Positions 9,060-15,653 of a stretch of DNA of 32,504 nt are shown here, piece after piece. The notes beneath the pieces were generated by a model. It was not told where the DNA came from, did not search any database, and saw only the letters and a list, made by a program, of their open reading frames with translations. The DNA is from Sulfurimonas sp. UBA6014. GTDB lineage: Bacteria > Campylobacterota > Campylobacteria > Campylobacterales > Sulfurimonadaceae. The position numbers were made by a program, and so were the translations under genes. Numbering within the stretch: the first letter of the stretch is position 1; each line of letters starts with the position of its first letter. The stretch is from positions 1-32,504 of the forward strand of contig DJAA01000036.1 in NCBI GenBank assembly GCA_002428085.1. The letters run 5' to 3'.

Positions 9060-9086
9060 TTTTAACCCTTTTTTTTAGTTATAAAC

Positions 9087-9293
9087 TTACAGCAACTCTT
9101 CGGCTATTTTTTTTGAGAGTGCTTGCAAGTCAATCTTATATTCACCCGATGCCAAAGACTCTTTAATCTTCTCCACCTGGCTCATATCACCTTGTTTTAC
9201 GACGTTCATGTTTTCTTTTTTTTCTATTTTCTGCTCGCCATTGTTGCTAGCATAAGCATTTTTGATTATTGTGCTATTGAGTTGAGAGATCAT
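9087..9293 (-). CDS. flgM: Anti-sigma-28 factor FlgM
   Basis: A 68-residue small protein. The C-terminal half (VEKIKESLASGEYKIDLQAL SKKIAEELL) matches the FlgM helices that bind sigma-28 (FliA); the N-terminal part is polar and disordered-looking, as expected of FlgM. It has a good ribosome binding site (AAAGGATAG before the ATG). A FliA-like promoter lies 45 bases upstream, so FlgM would be made by the factor it inhibits. First gene of the flgM-flgN-flgK run. Confidence 0.88.
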   Translation of the reverse strand: MISQLNSTIIKNAYASNNGEQKIEKKENMNVVKQGDMSQVEKIKESLASGEYKIDLQALSKKIAEELL

Positions 9294-9337
9294 AATCTAT
9301 CCTTTTCTTTGTCTTTATTGTATTTTGACGTATAACT

Positions 9338-9364
9338 ATATCGACAAAGGGGAGAAAAATTCAA
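9338..9364 (-). promoter_or_regulatory. Putative sigma-28 (FliA) promoter of flgM-flgN-flgK
   Basis: On the minus strand TTGA-N15-GTCGATAT fits the FliA pattern TAAA-N15-GCCGATAA, with the conserved CGAT core intact. It lies in the 92-base gap between flgJ and flgM, 45 bases before the flgM ATG. A late-class promoter is expected here for flgM and flgK. Confidence 0.6.
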
Positions 9365-9385
9365 ATCTAATCTCACCAAAATACC

Positions 9386-9697
9386 TTAATTTTTCTGACT
9401 TAAATAGTCGTACAACATTTGTGAAAAACCAAATCCGCCAGCACTTGCCTTTGATAACTCATCGCGATACATTGACTTGTAGATTTTATCTCCTGGGTCT
9501 TTTTGCTGTGAAAAAATATCTTTTTCATCTTGCATCGCATTATCCATAAGCATCTTCAGGATAACTGACTCAAAAGCATCCGTTTGCTTTCTCAACTCTG
9601 CATTTTCTGGTTTAGGCTCCATTTTAGTAAGCGTATGTTGCTGTGACACTTGCCTTGACTCTGCGGCTGCATTATTTAATCCATAAACACTCATCAT
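9386..9697 (-). CDS. flgJ: Short FlgJ-like rod-binding protein (no muramidase domain)
   Basis: A 103-residue protein matching only the N-terminal rod-binding/rod-capping half of FlgJ: RKQTDAFESVILKMLMDNAM, KSMYRDELSKASAGGFG and a C-terminal YDYLSQ. The peptidoglycan hydrolase domain of enterobacterial FlgJ (about 300 residues in all) is absent, as is usual in Campylobacterota, so cell-wall opening for the rod must come from another enzyme. The start ATG overlaps the flgI stop (ATGA), giving tight coupling with the P-ring gene. The second of two consecutive ATGs could also serve. Confidence 0.87.
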   Translation of the reverse strand: MMSVYGLNNAAAESRQVSQQHTLTKMEPKPENAELRKQTDAFESVILKMLMDNAMQDEKDIFSQQKDPGDKIYKSMYRDELSKASAGGFGFSQMLYDYLSQKN

Positions 9698-10740
9698 ATA
9701 ACCTTTAACTCTGCGGTGATACTTCCCGCGCTTTTCATAGCTTCCAAAATAGAAATAATATCTTTAGGAGTAGCCCCAAGCTTTTGCAAAGAGCGCACCA
9801 AATTGGCAACGGTTGTTGTCCCATCTTTGATATAAATTTCATTCTCATTGAGCCCTATAACTAAATCTTTATCAATAACAATGGCACCTGGTGGCTGACT
9901 TAGATTTGTTTGTTCTTTTATCTTAATGGTGATGTCGCCGTGTGTCATGATGATAGGTTTTACCTCGATGGCAATACCTGCAATAATGGTGCCTGTTCGC
10001 TCATTGATGATGATGAGTTCATTTGGTGCATAATCCATATCAATATCTTGGATTTGTGCTAAAAACTCGGTCATCGATTTATCTTGTGGTTTTTTCAGCT
10101 TAATCGTTCTTGGGTCAAGTGCAACAGCTACCTGCGTGCTATAAAAAGTATTGATAGACTTCTGCACGGAGACACTATTTTTAAAATTTGACTCTTTCAA
10201 AGAGAGGGTTACAAACTCTTGGTTGTACAAATCAATCGTAATTTCCCTCTCCACAATTCCTCCATCAAAAACAAGTCCTGCTGTTGCATGAGACTCACTT
10301 CCTGCTCCTCTACTGTTTTTTCCGCCAATGCTTAGCGCACCCTGTGCAAGTGCGTATATTTTCCCATCCACCCCTTTTAAAGGAGTCATGAGCAATGTTC
10401 CCCCTTCGAGTGATTTCGCATCACCTATCGAAGAGACCAAAACATCAAATTTATCACCCTGCCTAGAAAAGGAACCTAACTTGGCAGTCACCACAACAGC
10501 AGCAACATTTTTTGACTTAATGTCAATGGGGTTCATGTCGATGTTCATGGCTTTGAGCATATTTGAGATAGACTGAAGGGTAAATTTAGAAGTTGTTCCA
10601 TCTCCTGTTTTGTTGAGTCCCACAACAAGGGAATAACCTATAATCTGGTTCTCACGAACACCCACTATATTGGCTACGTCACTTATTTTTGTTGCATAAA
10701 CAGCGCTCCAAACAAGTAAAAATAAAATGATTTTTTTCAT
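9694..10740 (-). CDS. flgI: Flagellar P-ring protein FlgI
   Basis: A 348-residue P-ring precursor of normal length. Residues 1-16 are a Sec signal peptide (MKKIILFLLVWSAVYA), so the mature protein acts in the periplasm around the flagellar rod. Characteristic segments are KISDVANIVGVRENQIIGYS, LVVGLNKTGDGT, TPLKGVDGKIYALAQGALSIGG and the C-terminal LVRSLQKLGATPKDIISILE. GGATGTGTTATG gives the ribosome site. An RpoN-type promoter lies just upstream, within the end of rsmD, and flgJ overlaps the stop codon. Confidence 0.97.
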   Translation of the reverse strand: MKKIILFLLVWSAVYATKISDVANIVGVRENQIIGYSLVVGLNKTGDGTTSKFTLQSISNMLKAMNIDMNPIDIKSKNVAAVVVTAKLGSFSRQGDKFDVLVSSIGDAKSLEGGTLLMTPLKGVDGKIYALAQGALSIGGKNSRGAGSESHATAGLVFDGGIVEREITIDLYNQEFVTLSLKESNFKNSVSVQKSINTFYSTQVAVALDPRTIKLKKPQDKSMTEFLAQIQDIDMDYAPNELIIINERTGTIIAGIAIEVKPIIMTHGDITIKIKEQTNLSQPPGAIVIDKDLVIGLNENEIYIKDGTTTVANLVRSLQKLGATPKDIISILEAMKSAGSITAELKVI

Positions 10741-10765
10741 AACACATCCTTAGGTTATGAATGAT

Positions 10766-10781
10766 AGCAAGTACTATTCCA
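10766..10781 (-). promoter_or_regulatory. Putative sigma-54 (RpoN) promoter of flgI-flgJ
   Basis: On the minus strand TGGAATAGTACTTGCT matches the RpoN consensus TGGCAC-N5-TTGCW at the key GG and GC doublets with correct 10-base spacing. It ends 25 bases before the flgI ATG, leaving room for a start site about 12 bases downstream of the GC. It overlaps the last codons of rsmD. Rod and ring genes in Campylobacterota are RpoN-controlled, which agrees. Confidence 0.7.
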
Positions 10782-11364
10782 CTCCAAAATACGTAAGGCT
10801 TGTGTTTCCAAATTTTTTAGATTTTTTTCTGACAAATTCTCCCAAGACTTCTGGTAATTCTAACCCTGTCATGTGCTCTACGATGATGAGTTTAACAACT
10901 TCTTTTGGGAGTGCAGCAATCATAAGAAGCATCTTTTCATAAATATCCTCCATCCCTTCTCTTATACTAAATGGAGGGTCTATATAAAAGTAGGCCTGTG
11001 TTTTTGTTTTTTTCAAGGCAGCCACAACAGTTTGCATATTTTCAAAGCTGTCTCCGCTAAAAACTTCACATAAAAGAGGGTCTGTAAGAGAAATATTTTT
11101 CCTTAAAATGCCAAGAACTTCACGATCACGTTCCATAAAAATAATTTTTTTAGCACCGCGGCTGAGTGCTTCAAGTCCAATAGAACCACTTCCTGAGAAG
11201 ACCTCAACAAAACAAGCATCTATTATTTCAAACTGCACGGTGTTAAAAAAAGATTCTAAAACTATACTCTTCGAGCTTCTTGTGGTCTCTAGCGATGGGA
11301 GTTTTAAAGTTTTTCCTTTATATTTTCCCATCACAATTTTTTTAGTACACGCTTTATTTTTCAT
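10774..11364 (-). CDS. rsmD: 16S rRNA guanine-N2 methyltransferase RsmD
   Basis: A 196-residue SAM-dependent methyltransferase, predicted to make m2G966 in 16S rRNA. Visible features are the N-terminal GKYKGKTLKLPS, the RsmD signature TTRSSKSIVLESFFN, SAM motif I VEVFSGSGSIGLEALSRGA (around residues 54-72), the acidic ERD after strand 2, and the catalytic FYIDPPF (DPPF in place of the usual DPPY). Length is normal. The start overlaps the end of the upstream small gene by 11 bases, suggesting coupling. Its 3' end carries the flgI promoter. Confidence 0.92.
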   Translation of the reverse strand: MKNKACTKKIVMGKYKGKTLKLPSLETTRSSKSIVLESFFNTVQFEIIDACFVEVFSGSGSIGLEALSRGAKKIIFMERDREVLGILRKNISLTDPLLCEVFSGDSFENMQTVVAALKKTKTQAYFYIDPPFSIREGMEDIYEKMLLMIAALPKEVVKLIIVEHMTGLELPEVLGEFVRKKSKKFGNTSLTYFGVE

Positions 11365-11725
11365 AAAATGCTTTCACTGCTCTTAGTATATTTTTTTGAT
11401 ATTCTGCGGTTAAAAATTCTATCCGTTTTTCTAAAATCTCAAAATTTAAAGGCTCTTCCAATCCACTGTCATGGTTGTCATGCAAACCATCTTTGTATAT
11501 ACTTTTATATTTATTTTCAAGCGCAAATAAAAGCTGAGATTTTGAAAATGGCTTTATCAAATCGGAATCTTTTTCACTTGAGACATAAAAACATCGAGGG
11601 TCATTCAAACATTTCACATCGCGCACTATGATATCGCACTGCTTGTTGGAACTCAAATATTTTTTTAGAAACATCTCCAATGATTTTTGTAACAATGGTG
11701 ATTTACACTCAACAGCCACTTTCAT
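11354..11725 (-). CDS. Small protein with degenerate receiver-like fold, function unknown
   Basis: A 123-residue cytoplasmic protein that I do not recognise. Its first 70 residues read like a shortened response-regulator receiver: a beta-alpha start (MKVAVECKSPLLQKSLEMFL), a hydrophobic strand ending in Asp36 (DIIVRDVK, like the phosphoacceptor strand), a strand FYVSS, and DLIKPFSKSQLLFALE, like the Lys-Pro-Phe end of receivers. The Asp-to-Lys spacing (22 residues) is far too short for a complete receiver and the acidic pair after strand 1 is missing, so phosphorylation is doubtful. Residues 95-123 form an amphipathic helix. The gene overlaps the exonuclease stop (ATGA) and rsmD, so it is in the same operon. 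Confidence 0.7.
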   Translation of the reverse strand: MKVAVECKSPLLQKSLEMFLKKYLSSNKQCDIIVRDVKCLNDPRCFYVSSEKDSDLIKPFSKSQLLFALENKYKSIYKDGLHDNHDSGLEEPLNFEILEKRIEFLTAEYQKNILRAVKAFYEK

Positions 11726-12444
11726 GTATTTCCTTGTAAATAATGATTTATACTATATTTTAAATCCTCATTCAAATCTAAAATATTTACTAACATCCAC
11801 TCTAAATATCCACGCTCAAGCAAGCTAATCTCTTCAATATATCTCCCTTTATATTTTCCAAATTCTAGTTTTTGCATTAAAACATTTTTAGAACTTAGCT
11901 CAATCATGGTCGCTGTTGTTTGCATCTCTAAAAGATATTGATAGAGCATTTTTACCATTAAAGCATCATGAAGCGCATGGTGTGCTAATAACGCTTCTTT
12001 GACTCCGCATAACAAAGCTTGGGCATTTTGGCTTTTATAAAGACGAAGTTCGTAGCGCAAAAACTGCAAAGAATACCCCTCACACTCAGGGATAAGATGC
12101 TTAGAGACTCGCAAAGTATCGACAACATCTCCTTTAAAATCAAACCCACTTGCTAAGAGCATTTTTAAATCAAATTGAGCATTATGTGCTACTAGTGTCG
12201 TTGATGGCTCATTATATTGAGACAAAAACTTATATGCCGCACACTCCTGAAATTTTGGTTTTGATTGTATCATCTCATTTGTTATATGGTTGATGCTTGA
12301 AGCTTTTGGAGGTATTTTTTTTCCCTCATTGACTAAATCATACTCTACATGAATAAAATCTTCCTTCACACCAATCACGCCAATGGAGATAATCTTATCA
12401 GTAGATTCTAAGCCTGTCGTCTCAAGGTCTAAAAATAAAATCAT
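11722..12444 (-). CDS. DEDDh 3'-5' exonuclease (DnaQ/ExoX-like)
   Basis: A 240-residue exonuclease of the DNA polymerase III epsilon superfamily, degrading DNA or RNA from the 3' end with two metal ions. The catalytic set is complete: Asp6 and Glu8 in FLDLETTGL, Asp92 in AHNAQFDLKML, and His155/Asp160 in HHALHDALM (DEDDh type). After the ~180-residue nuclease domain comes a small C-terminal module (FGKYKGRYIEEISLLERGYL EWML) like that of ExoX-type proteins, so this is probably a stand-alone repair or RNA-processing nuclease. It is 5 bases downstream of the 12450 gene and overlaps the next gene by 4 bases. Confidence 0.88.
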   Translation of the reverse strand: MILFLDLETTGLESTDKIISIGVIGVKEDFIHVEYDLVNEGKKIPPKASSINHITNEMIQSKPKFQECAAYKFLSQYNEPSTTLVAHNAQFDLKMLLASGFDFKGDVVDTLRVSKHLIPECEGYSLQFLRYELRLYKSQNAQALLCGVKEALLAHHALHDALMVKMLYQYLLEMQTTATMIELSSKNVLMQKLEFGKYKGRYIEEISLLERGYLEWMLVNILDLNEDLKYSINHYLQGNT

Positions 12445-12449
12445 GTTTT

Positions 12450-12878
12450 TTATGTTGCTTTATTTAAGGGAAAAAGCATGTCATGGTAGTGCTCTAGAGT
12501 GATAAAACTTTTCTCAAACCTATAACGGAGGATAAACTCCACGACTTTATCTTTTAGCTCTGGGTCAACATTTTCAGCACGTCCAAAATAAGCCAAAGAG
12601 GTATTTTTACTCTTTACCATCGCATTTTTATCATAACTAATCGCTAAAATTTGTAAATACTTCCCTTTTTTTATTTCGCCTGTATTGCCGCTCAAAAGCG
12701 AAGCACCAGAGAGATTTATCGCCTTAAAATCAAATAATGCTTGAAAATTCTCCACTTTATCATCTATATGAATCTCTCGAAATAGGCTCTCTAAAATTTT
12801 TAGATTATCCCTTCTTGCCATCTCATAACTAGATATTTTATTTGTTAAGTTTTTCAATCTGTCTAAGGCTGAACTCAA
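12450..12878 (-). CDS. Conserved-looking hypothetical protein (possible PilZ-like fold)
   Basis: A 142-residue protein from a TTG at 12878; the frame stays open up to a TTG at 12941 (163 residues). I prefer 12878 because AGGA lies 7 bases upstream, and the extra 21 residues (rich in Phe/Tyr/Cys) look untranslated and would reach into the murA promoter. The N-terminal third is helical (ALDRLKNLTNKISSYEMARR). Then comes a beta-rich part with AINLSGASLLSG...IKKGKYLQI, which loosely recalls the D/NxSxxG...G pattern of PilZ domains, but the RxxxR c-di-GMP motif is not seen. First gene of the leftward run to rsmD; function unknown. Confidence 0.65.
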   Translation of the reverse strand: MSSALDRLKNLTNKISSYEMARRDNLKILESLFREIHIDDKVENFQALFDFKAINLSGASLLSGNTGEIKKGKYLQILAISYDKNAMVKSKNTSLAYFGRAENVDPELKDKVVEFILRYRFEKSFITLEHYHDMLFPLNKAT

Positions 12879-12952
12879 AATATTTTCCTGTGCATAATTG
12901 CAAAAGTATAGCGTAAAAGAGTCCCAATAAAAGAAAAACAAGCTAGAAAAGA

Positions 12953-12958
12953 TATAAT
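12953..12958 (+). promoter_or_regulatory. -10 box of the murA promoter
   Basis: A perfect TATAAT lies 31 bases before the murA ATG, with no clear -35 box but an A-rich upstream stretch, as common in Campylobacterota. An AGAGAG ribosome site follows. Confidence 0.55.
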
Positions 12959-12988
12959 ACGAAACGAAATAAACTATGAAAGAGAGTT

Positions 12989-14251
12989 ATGGATTACTTA
13001 CAAATAGAGAGAATTAAATCTCTCAGTGGAACAATAAAAATATCAGGTGCCAAAAATGCTTCTTTGCCTTTGATAGCGATGACAATTTTGGCTAAAAACA
13101 GTGTAAATATAAAAAATTTGCCTGAAGTAGCAGACATTAAAACGCTTCTTAAACTCCTCTCTAACCTTGGAGCAACGTGTGATTTTCTTGACGACAGAGT
13201 AACTGTCGACACGTCAACTTTAATAGAAACAAAAGCAACGTATGACATTGTAAAGACTATGAGAGCTTCCATCTTGGTTTTGGGTCCTCTTCTGACAAGA
13301 TTTGGGCATTGTGAAGTTTCTCTTCCAGGTGGATGTGCGATAGGACAAAGACCTATTGATTTACATCTCAAAGCCCTCGAACAAATGGGCGCAACTATAG
13401 AAATAAAAGCAGGTTACGTCCAAGCAAGTGCACCAAACGGGCTTAAAGGTTGCAATATTATTTTTGATAAAATTACTGTGACAGGAACTGCAAACATCGT
13501 CATGGCAGCAGCTCTTGCAACTGGAAAAACAACTATCATCAATGCTGCAAGAGAGCCAGAAGTTGTTCAACTTTGTGAAGTACTCAACGCGAATGGTGTC
13601 GTTATAGAAGGGATAGGAACTGCTATGCTTACTATTTATGGGACAAACCAAGAGCTTATTAATATCAAAGAATTTTCTATCATACCTGATCGCATCGAAG
13701 CGGGAACTTATCTTTGTGCAGGTGCTATAACAAAATCTGAGCTCACACTAGAAAATGTCAATGCAGGTCACCTTGGAGCCGTCATTGCTAAGCTTGAAGA
13801 GATGGGCAATACTTTTAAAATCTTTAAAAACAGCATCACTATCATCCCTGCAGAGGTTTTAAAAAGTGTTAAAATCATCACACAAGAGTACCCTGGATTT
13901 CCAACAGACATGCAAGCACAATTTTTAGCCCTTGCCACACAAGCAGAAGGGACGACAGTTATAGAAGAGAGACTTTTTGAAAATAGGTTTATGCATGTCA
14001 GCGAGCTTCAAAGAATGGGGGCAGACATAAGCCTAAATGGAAACGTTGCAACCGTAATCGGAAAAAGCAATCTTAGTGGAACTGATGTCATGGCAACAGA
14101 TTTAAGAGCCTCAAGCGCACTCGTTTTAGCTGCTTTAGTTGCAGAGGGGACAACTAACATCCACCGTATTTATCACCTTGACCGTGGATATGACTCTTTA
14201 GAGAAAAAATTGCAAAATGTAGGTGCTAAAATCATTCGGCTCAAAGAGTAA
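12989..14251 (+). CDS. murA: UDP-N-acetylglucosamine 1-carboxyvinyltransferase MurA
   Basis: A 420-residue cytosolic enzyme that transfers enolpyruvate from PEP to UDP-GlcNAc, the first committed step of peptidoglycan synthesis. It has KISGAKNASLP with Lys22 and the active-site loop PGGCAIGQRPIDLH with Cys116, so it should be the fosfomycin-sensitive Cys type. Further family signatures are IIPDRIEAGTYLCAGAIT, YPGFPTDMQAQF and TDLRASSALVLAAL near the C-terminus. Length is typical. It is a single plus-strand gene, divergent from the 12450 gene and converging on hspR with a 4-base gap. Confidence 0.98.
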   Translation: MDYLQIERIKSLSGTIKISGAKNASLPLIAMTILAKNSVNIKNLPEVADIKTLLKLLSNLGATCDFLDDRVTVDTSTLIETKATYDIVKTMRASILVLGPLLTRFGHCEVSLPGGCAIGQRPIDLHLKALEQMGATIEIKAGYVQASAPNGLKGCNIIFDKITVTGTANIVMAAALATGKTTIINAAREPEVVQLCEVLNANGVVIEGIGTAMLTIYGTNQELINIKEFSIIPDRIEAGTYLCAGAITKSELTLENVNAGHLGAVIAKLEEMGNTFKIFKNSITIIPAEVLKSVKIITQEYPGFPTDMQAQFLALATQAEGTTVIEERLFENRFMHVSELQRMGADISLNGNVATVIGKSNLSGTDVMATDLRASSALVLAALVAEGTTNIHRIYHLDRGYDSLEKKLQNVGAKIIRLKE

Positions 14252-14255
14252 GCAA

Positions 14256-14633
14256 TTACTTTTCAAATATGATCATCTCATAAATACTTTTTTTCGTAAC
14301 AAGCGCTTTATCAGGTGAGACGCCATGAGAGTTTTTAGCTTTGGTTACTTCATGGCGAAGATCTGTCATTTCCTGCTCCATTCCGTCGACATTTTCTTTA
14401 AGCCGAAGGATGATATCTACGCCTGCAAGATTGACACCAAGCTCACGTGTAAGCCTAAGAATAAGCTTAATTCTGTCTATATCTCGCTGCGAATATAGAC
14501 GTATACGTCCATCTGAGCGTGAAGGACACACGAGATTTTCTCTCTCATACTGACGCAAAGTTTGTGGATGTATATCTAAAATTTTTGCAACTATACTTAT
14601 CAAATAAACAGGTTCATCGTAGTGATGTATCAT
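14256..14633 (-). CDS. hspR: Heat-shock repressor HspR (MerR family)
   Basis: A 125-residue MerR-type regulator. The winged helix-turn-helix is at the N-terminus (YLISIVAKILDIHPQTLRQY ERENLVCPSR), with the HspR-typical RLYSQRDIDRIKLI and ELGVNLAGVDIIL, followed by a coiled coil (about residues 80-95) and a basic tail. HspR represses chaperone operons, usually with DnaK or CbpA as corepressor, by binding HAIR inverted repeats. It begins 4 bases after cbpA ends, the same cbpA-hspR order as in Helicobacter and Campylobacter. A HAIR-like site overlaps the promoter in front of cbpA, pointing to autoregulation. Confidence 0.93.
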   Translation of the reverse strand: MIHHYDEPVYLISIVAKILDIHPQTLRQYERENLVCPSRSDGRIRLYSQRDIDRIKLILRLTRELGVNLAGVDIILRLKENVDGMEQEMTDLRHEVTKAKNSHGVSPDKALVTKKSIYEMIIFEK

Positions 14634-14637
14634 CCCC

Positions 14638-15498
14638 CTACTCCTTTGGTAATTTTTCTTTCATGATTTTGACTAAACTTTCATCCAAATCGTCTATATT
14701 TGGCAAAACTATATTTGCTCTGAGATATAAATCTCCACGAACTTTTGTTTTGCGGTTCATCGCTCCCATCTCTTTTACGCGAAATCTTTGTCCGTTTTTA
14801 GTGTTTTGAGGTATTTTTAATTTTATCTCTTTTTCTAATGTTTTTATCTCTATCTTTTCACCAAACAATGCTGCATACAAAGAGACATCAAAGCTTTTGA
14901 CTATGTCGTCTTCTTCTCGTACATACTCAGGATTTGATGCGACGGTTATTTTTAAAAATAAATCCCCAGCGCGTCCCCCTTGTGCATGCCCTTTTCCTTT
15001 GACACGCATTTTTTCACCATTTTTGACACCCGCAGGAATCTTGATGTCAAACCGCTCTCCATTGACCGAAACAGAGTGCGAACCTCCTAAAATAGAGACA
15101 CTAAAAGGAATCGTGACACTTGTTTCTATATCAAGGTTTTGTTGCGGCTGTTGCGAAAAACCGCCACCGCCAAATCCACCACCAAACCCACCGCCAGAAA
15201 ACATACTTCGTAAAATCTCATCCAAATCTGCATTTCCAGCACTTCGGTGCGAACGGGAGAAATCATGAAAATTTTGCCCGCCAAACATACTGTCGCCATG
15301 TCTATCATACTGCTGCTTTTTCTCTTTATCACTTAGTATCTCATAAGCTGCGTTTATCTCTTTAAACTTATCTTCCGCACCAGACTCTTTGTTCACATCA
15401 GGATGATACTGACGTGCGAGTTTTCTATAAGCCTTTTTTATCTCCGCTTCCGTCGCGTTTTCATCTATCTCAAGTGTTTCATATAATGACTTAGCCAT
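14638..15498 (-). CDS. cbpA: DnaJ-family co-chaperone CbpA
   Basis: A 286-residue Hsp40 co-chaperone that would stimulate DnaK ATPase. It has the J-domain (residues ~1-70) with HPD at 32-34 in ARQYHPDVNKE, a Gly/Phe-rich linker (FSGGGFGGGFGGGGF), then the two beta-barrel substrate-binding domains. The four CxxCxGxG zinc repeats of true DnaJ are absent, so it is the CbpA/DnaJ-short type. The frame is open to an ATG at 15522, but AGGA sits 8 bases before the ATG at 15498 and the J-domain begins there (MAKSLYETLEI), so the shorter start is used. It is the promoter-proximal gene of the cbpA-hspR operon. Confidence 0.93.
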   Translation of the reverse strand: MAKSLYETLEIDENATEAEIKKAYRKLARQYHPDVNKESGAEDKFKEINAAYEILSDKEKKQQYDRHGDSMFGGQNFHDFSRSHRSAGNADLDEILRSMFSGGGFGGGFGGGGFSQQPQQNLDIETSVTIPFSVSILGGSHSVSVNGERFDIKIPAGVKNGEKMRVKGKGHAQGGRAGDLFLKITVASNPEYVREEDDIVKSFDVSLYAALFGEKIEIKTLEKEIKLKIPQNTKNGQRFRVKEMGAMNRKTKVRGDLYLRANIVLPNIDDLDESLVKIMKEKLPKE

Positions 15499-15545
15499 TT
15501 TTTTTGTCCTAAAATATATCAATTGTAAATTTTTTATTAAGTGGG

Positions 15546-15575
15546 ATTATATCACAAGACTTGAGTGGATGTCAA
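15546..15575 (-). promoter_or_regulatory. Consensus sigma-70 promoter of cbpA-hspR
   Basis: On the minus strand a perfect -35 box TTGACA (15575-15570) and a perfect -10 box TATAAT (15551-15546), preceded by TG one base upstream, are separated by 18 bases. The start site would fall about 40 bases before the cbpA ATG. Such a full consensus promoter is unusual in this AT-rich lineage and fits a gene held down by a repressor. Confidence 0.8.
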
Positions 15576-15580
15576 TCAAG
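15560..15580. promoter_or_regulatory. HAIR-type operator (HspR binding site)
   Basis: CTTGAGT-GGATGTC-AATCAAG on the plus strand matches the HAIR consensus CTTGAGT-N7-ACTCAAG with a single mismatch and exact spacing. It covers the -35 box and part of the spacer of the cbpA promoter, so bound HspR would block RNA polymerase. Confidence 0.8.
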
Positions 15581-15653
15581 TTAAGAGAAAAAATCAACGT
15601 CCTATATGCTGCAATAACATTAAGTTTACTTCTGCTAACTCTTGTGCAAAGTT

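Noticed and set aside
15499..15522. Longer N-terminus for CbpA
   Set aside because: The J-domain starts at the ATG at 15498, which has AGGA at good distance; the extra eight residues are not typical of the family.
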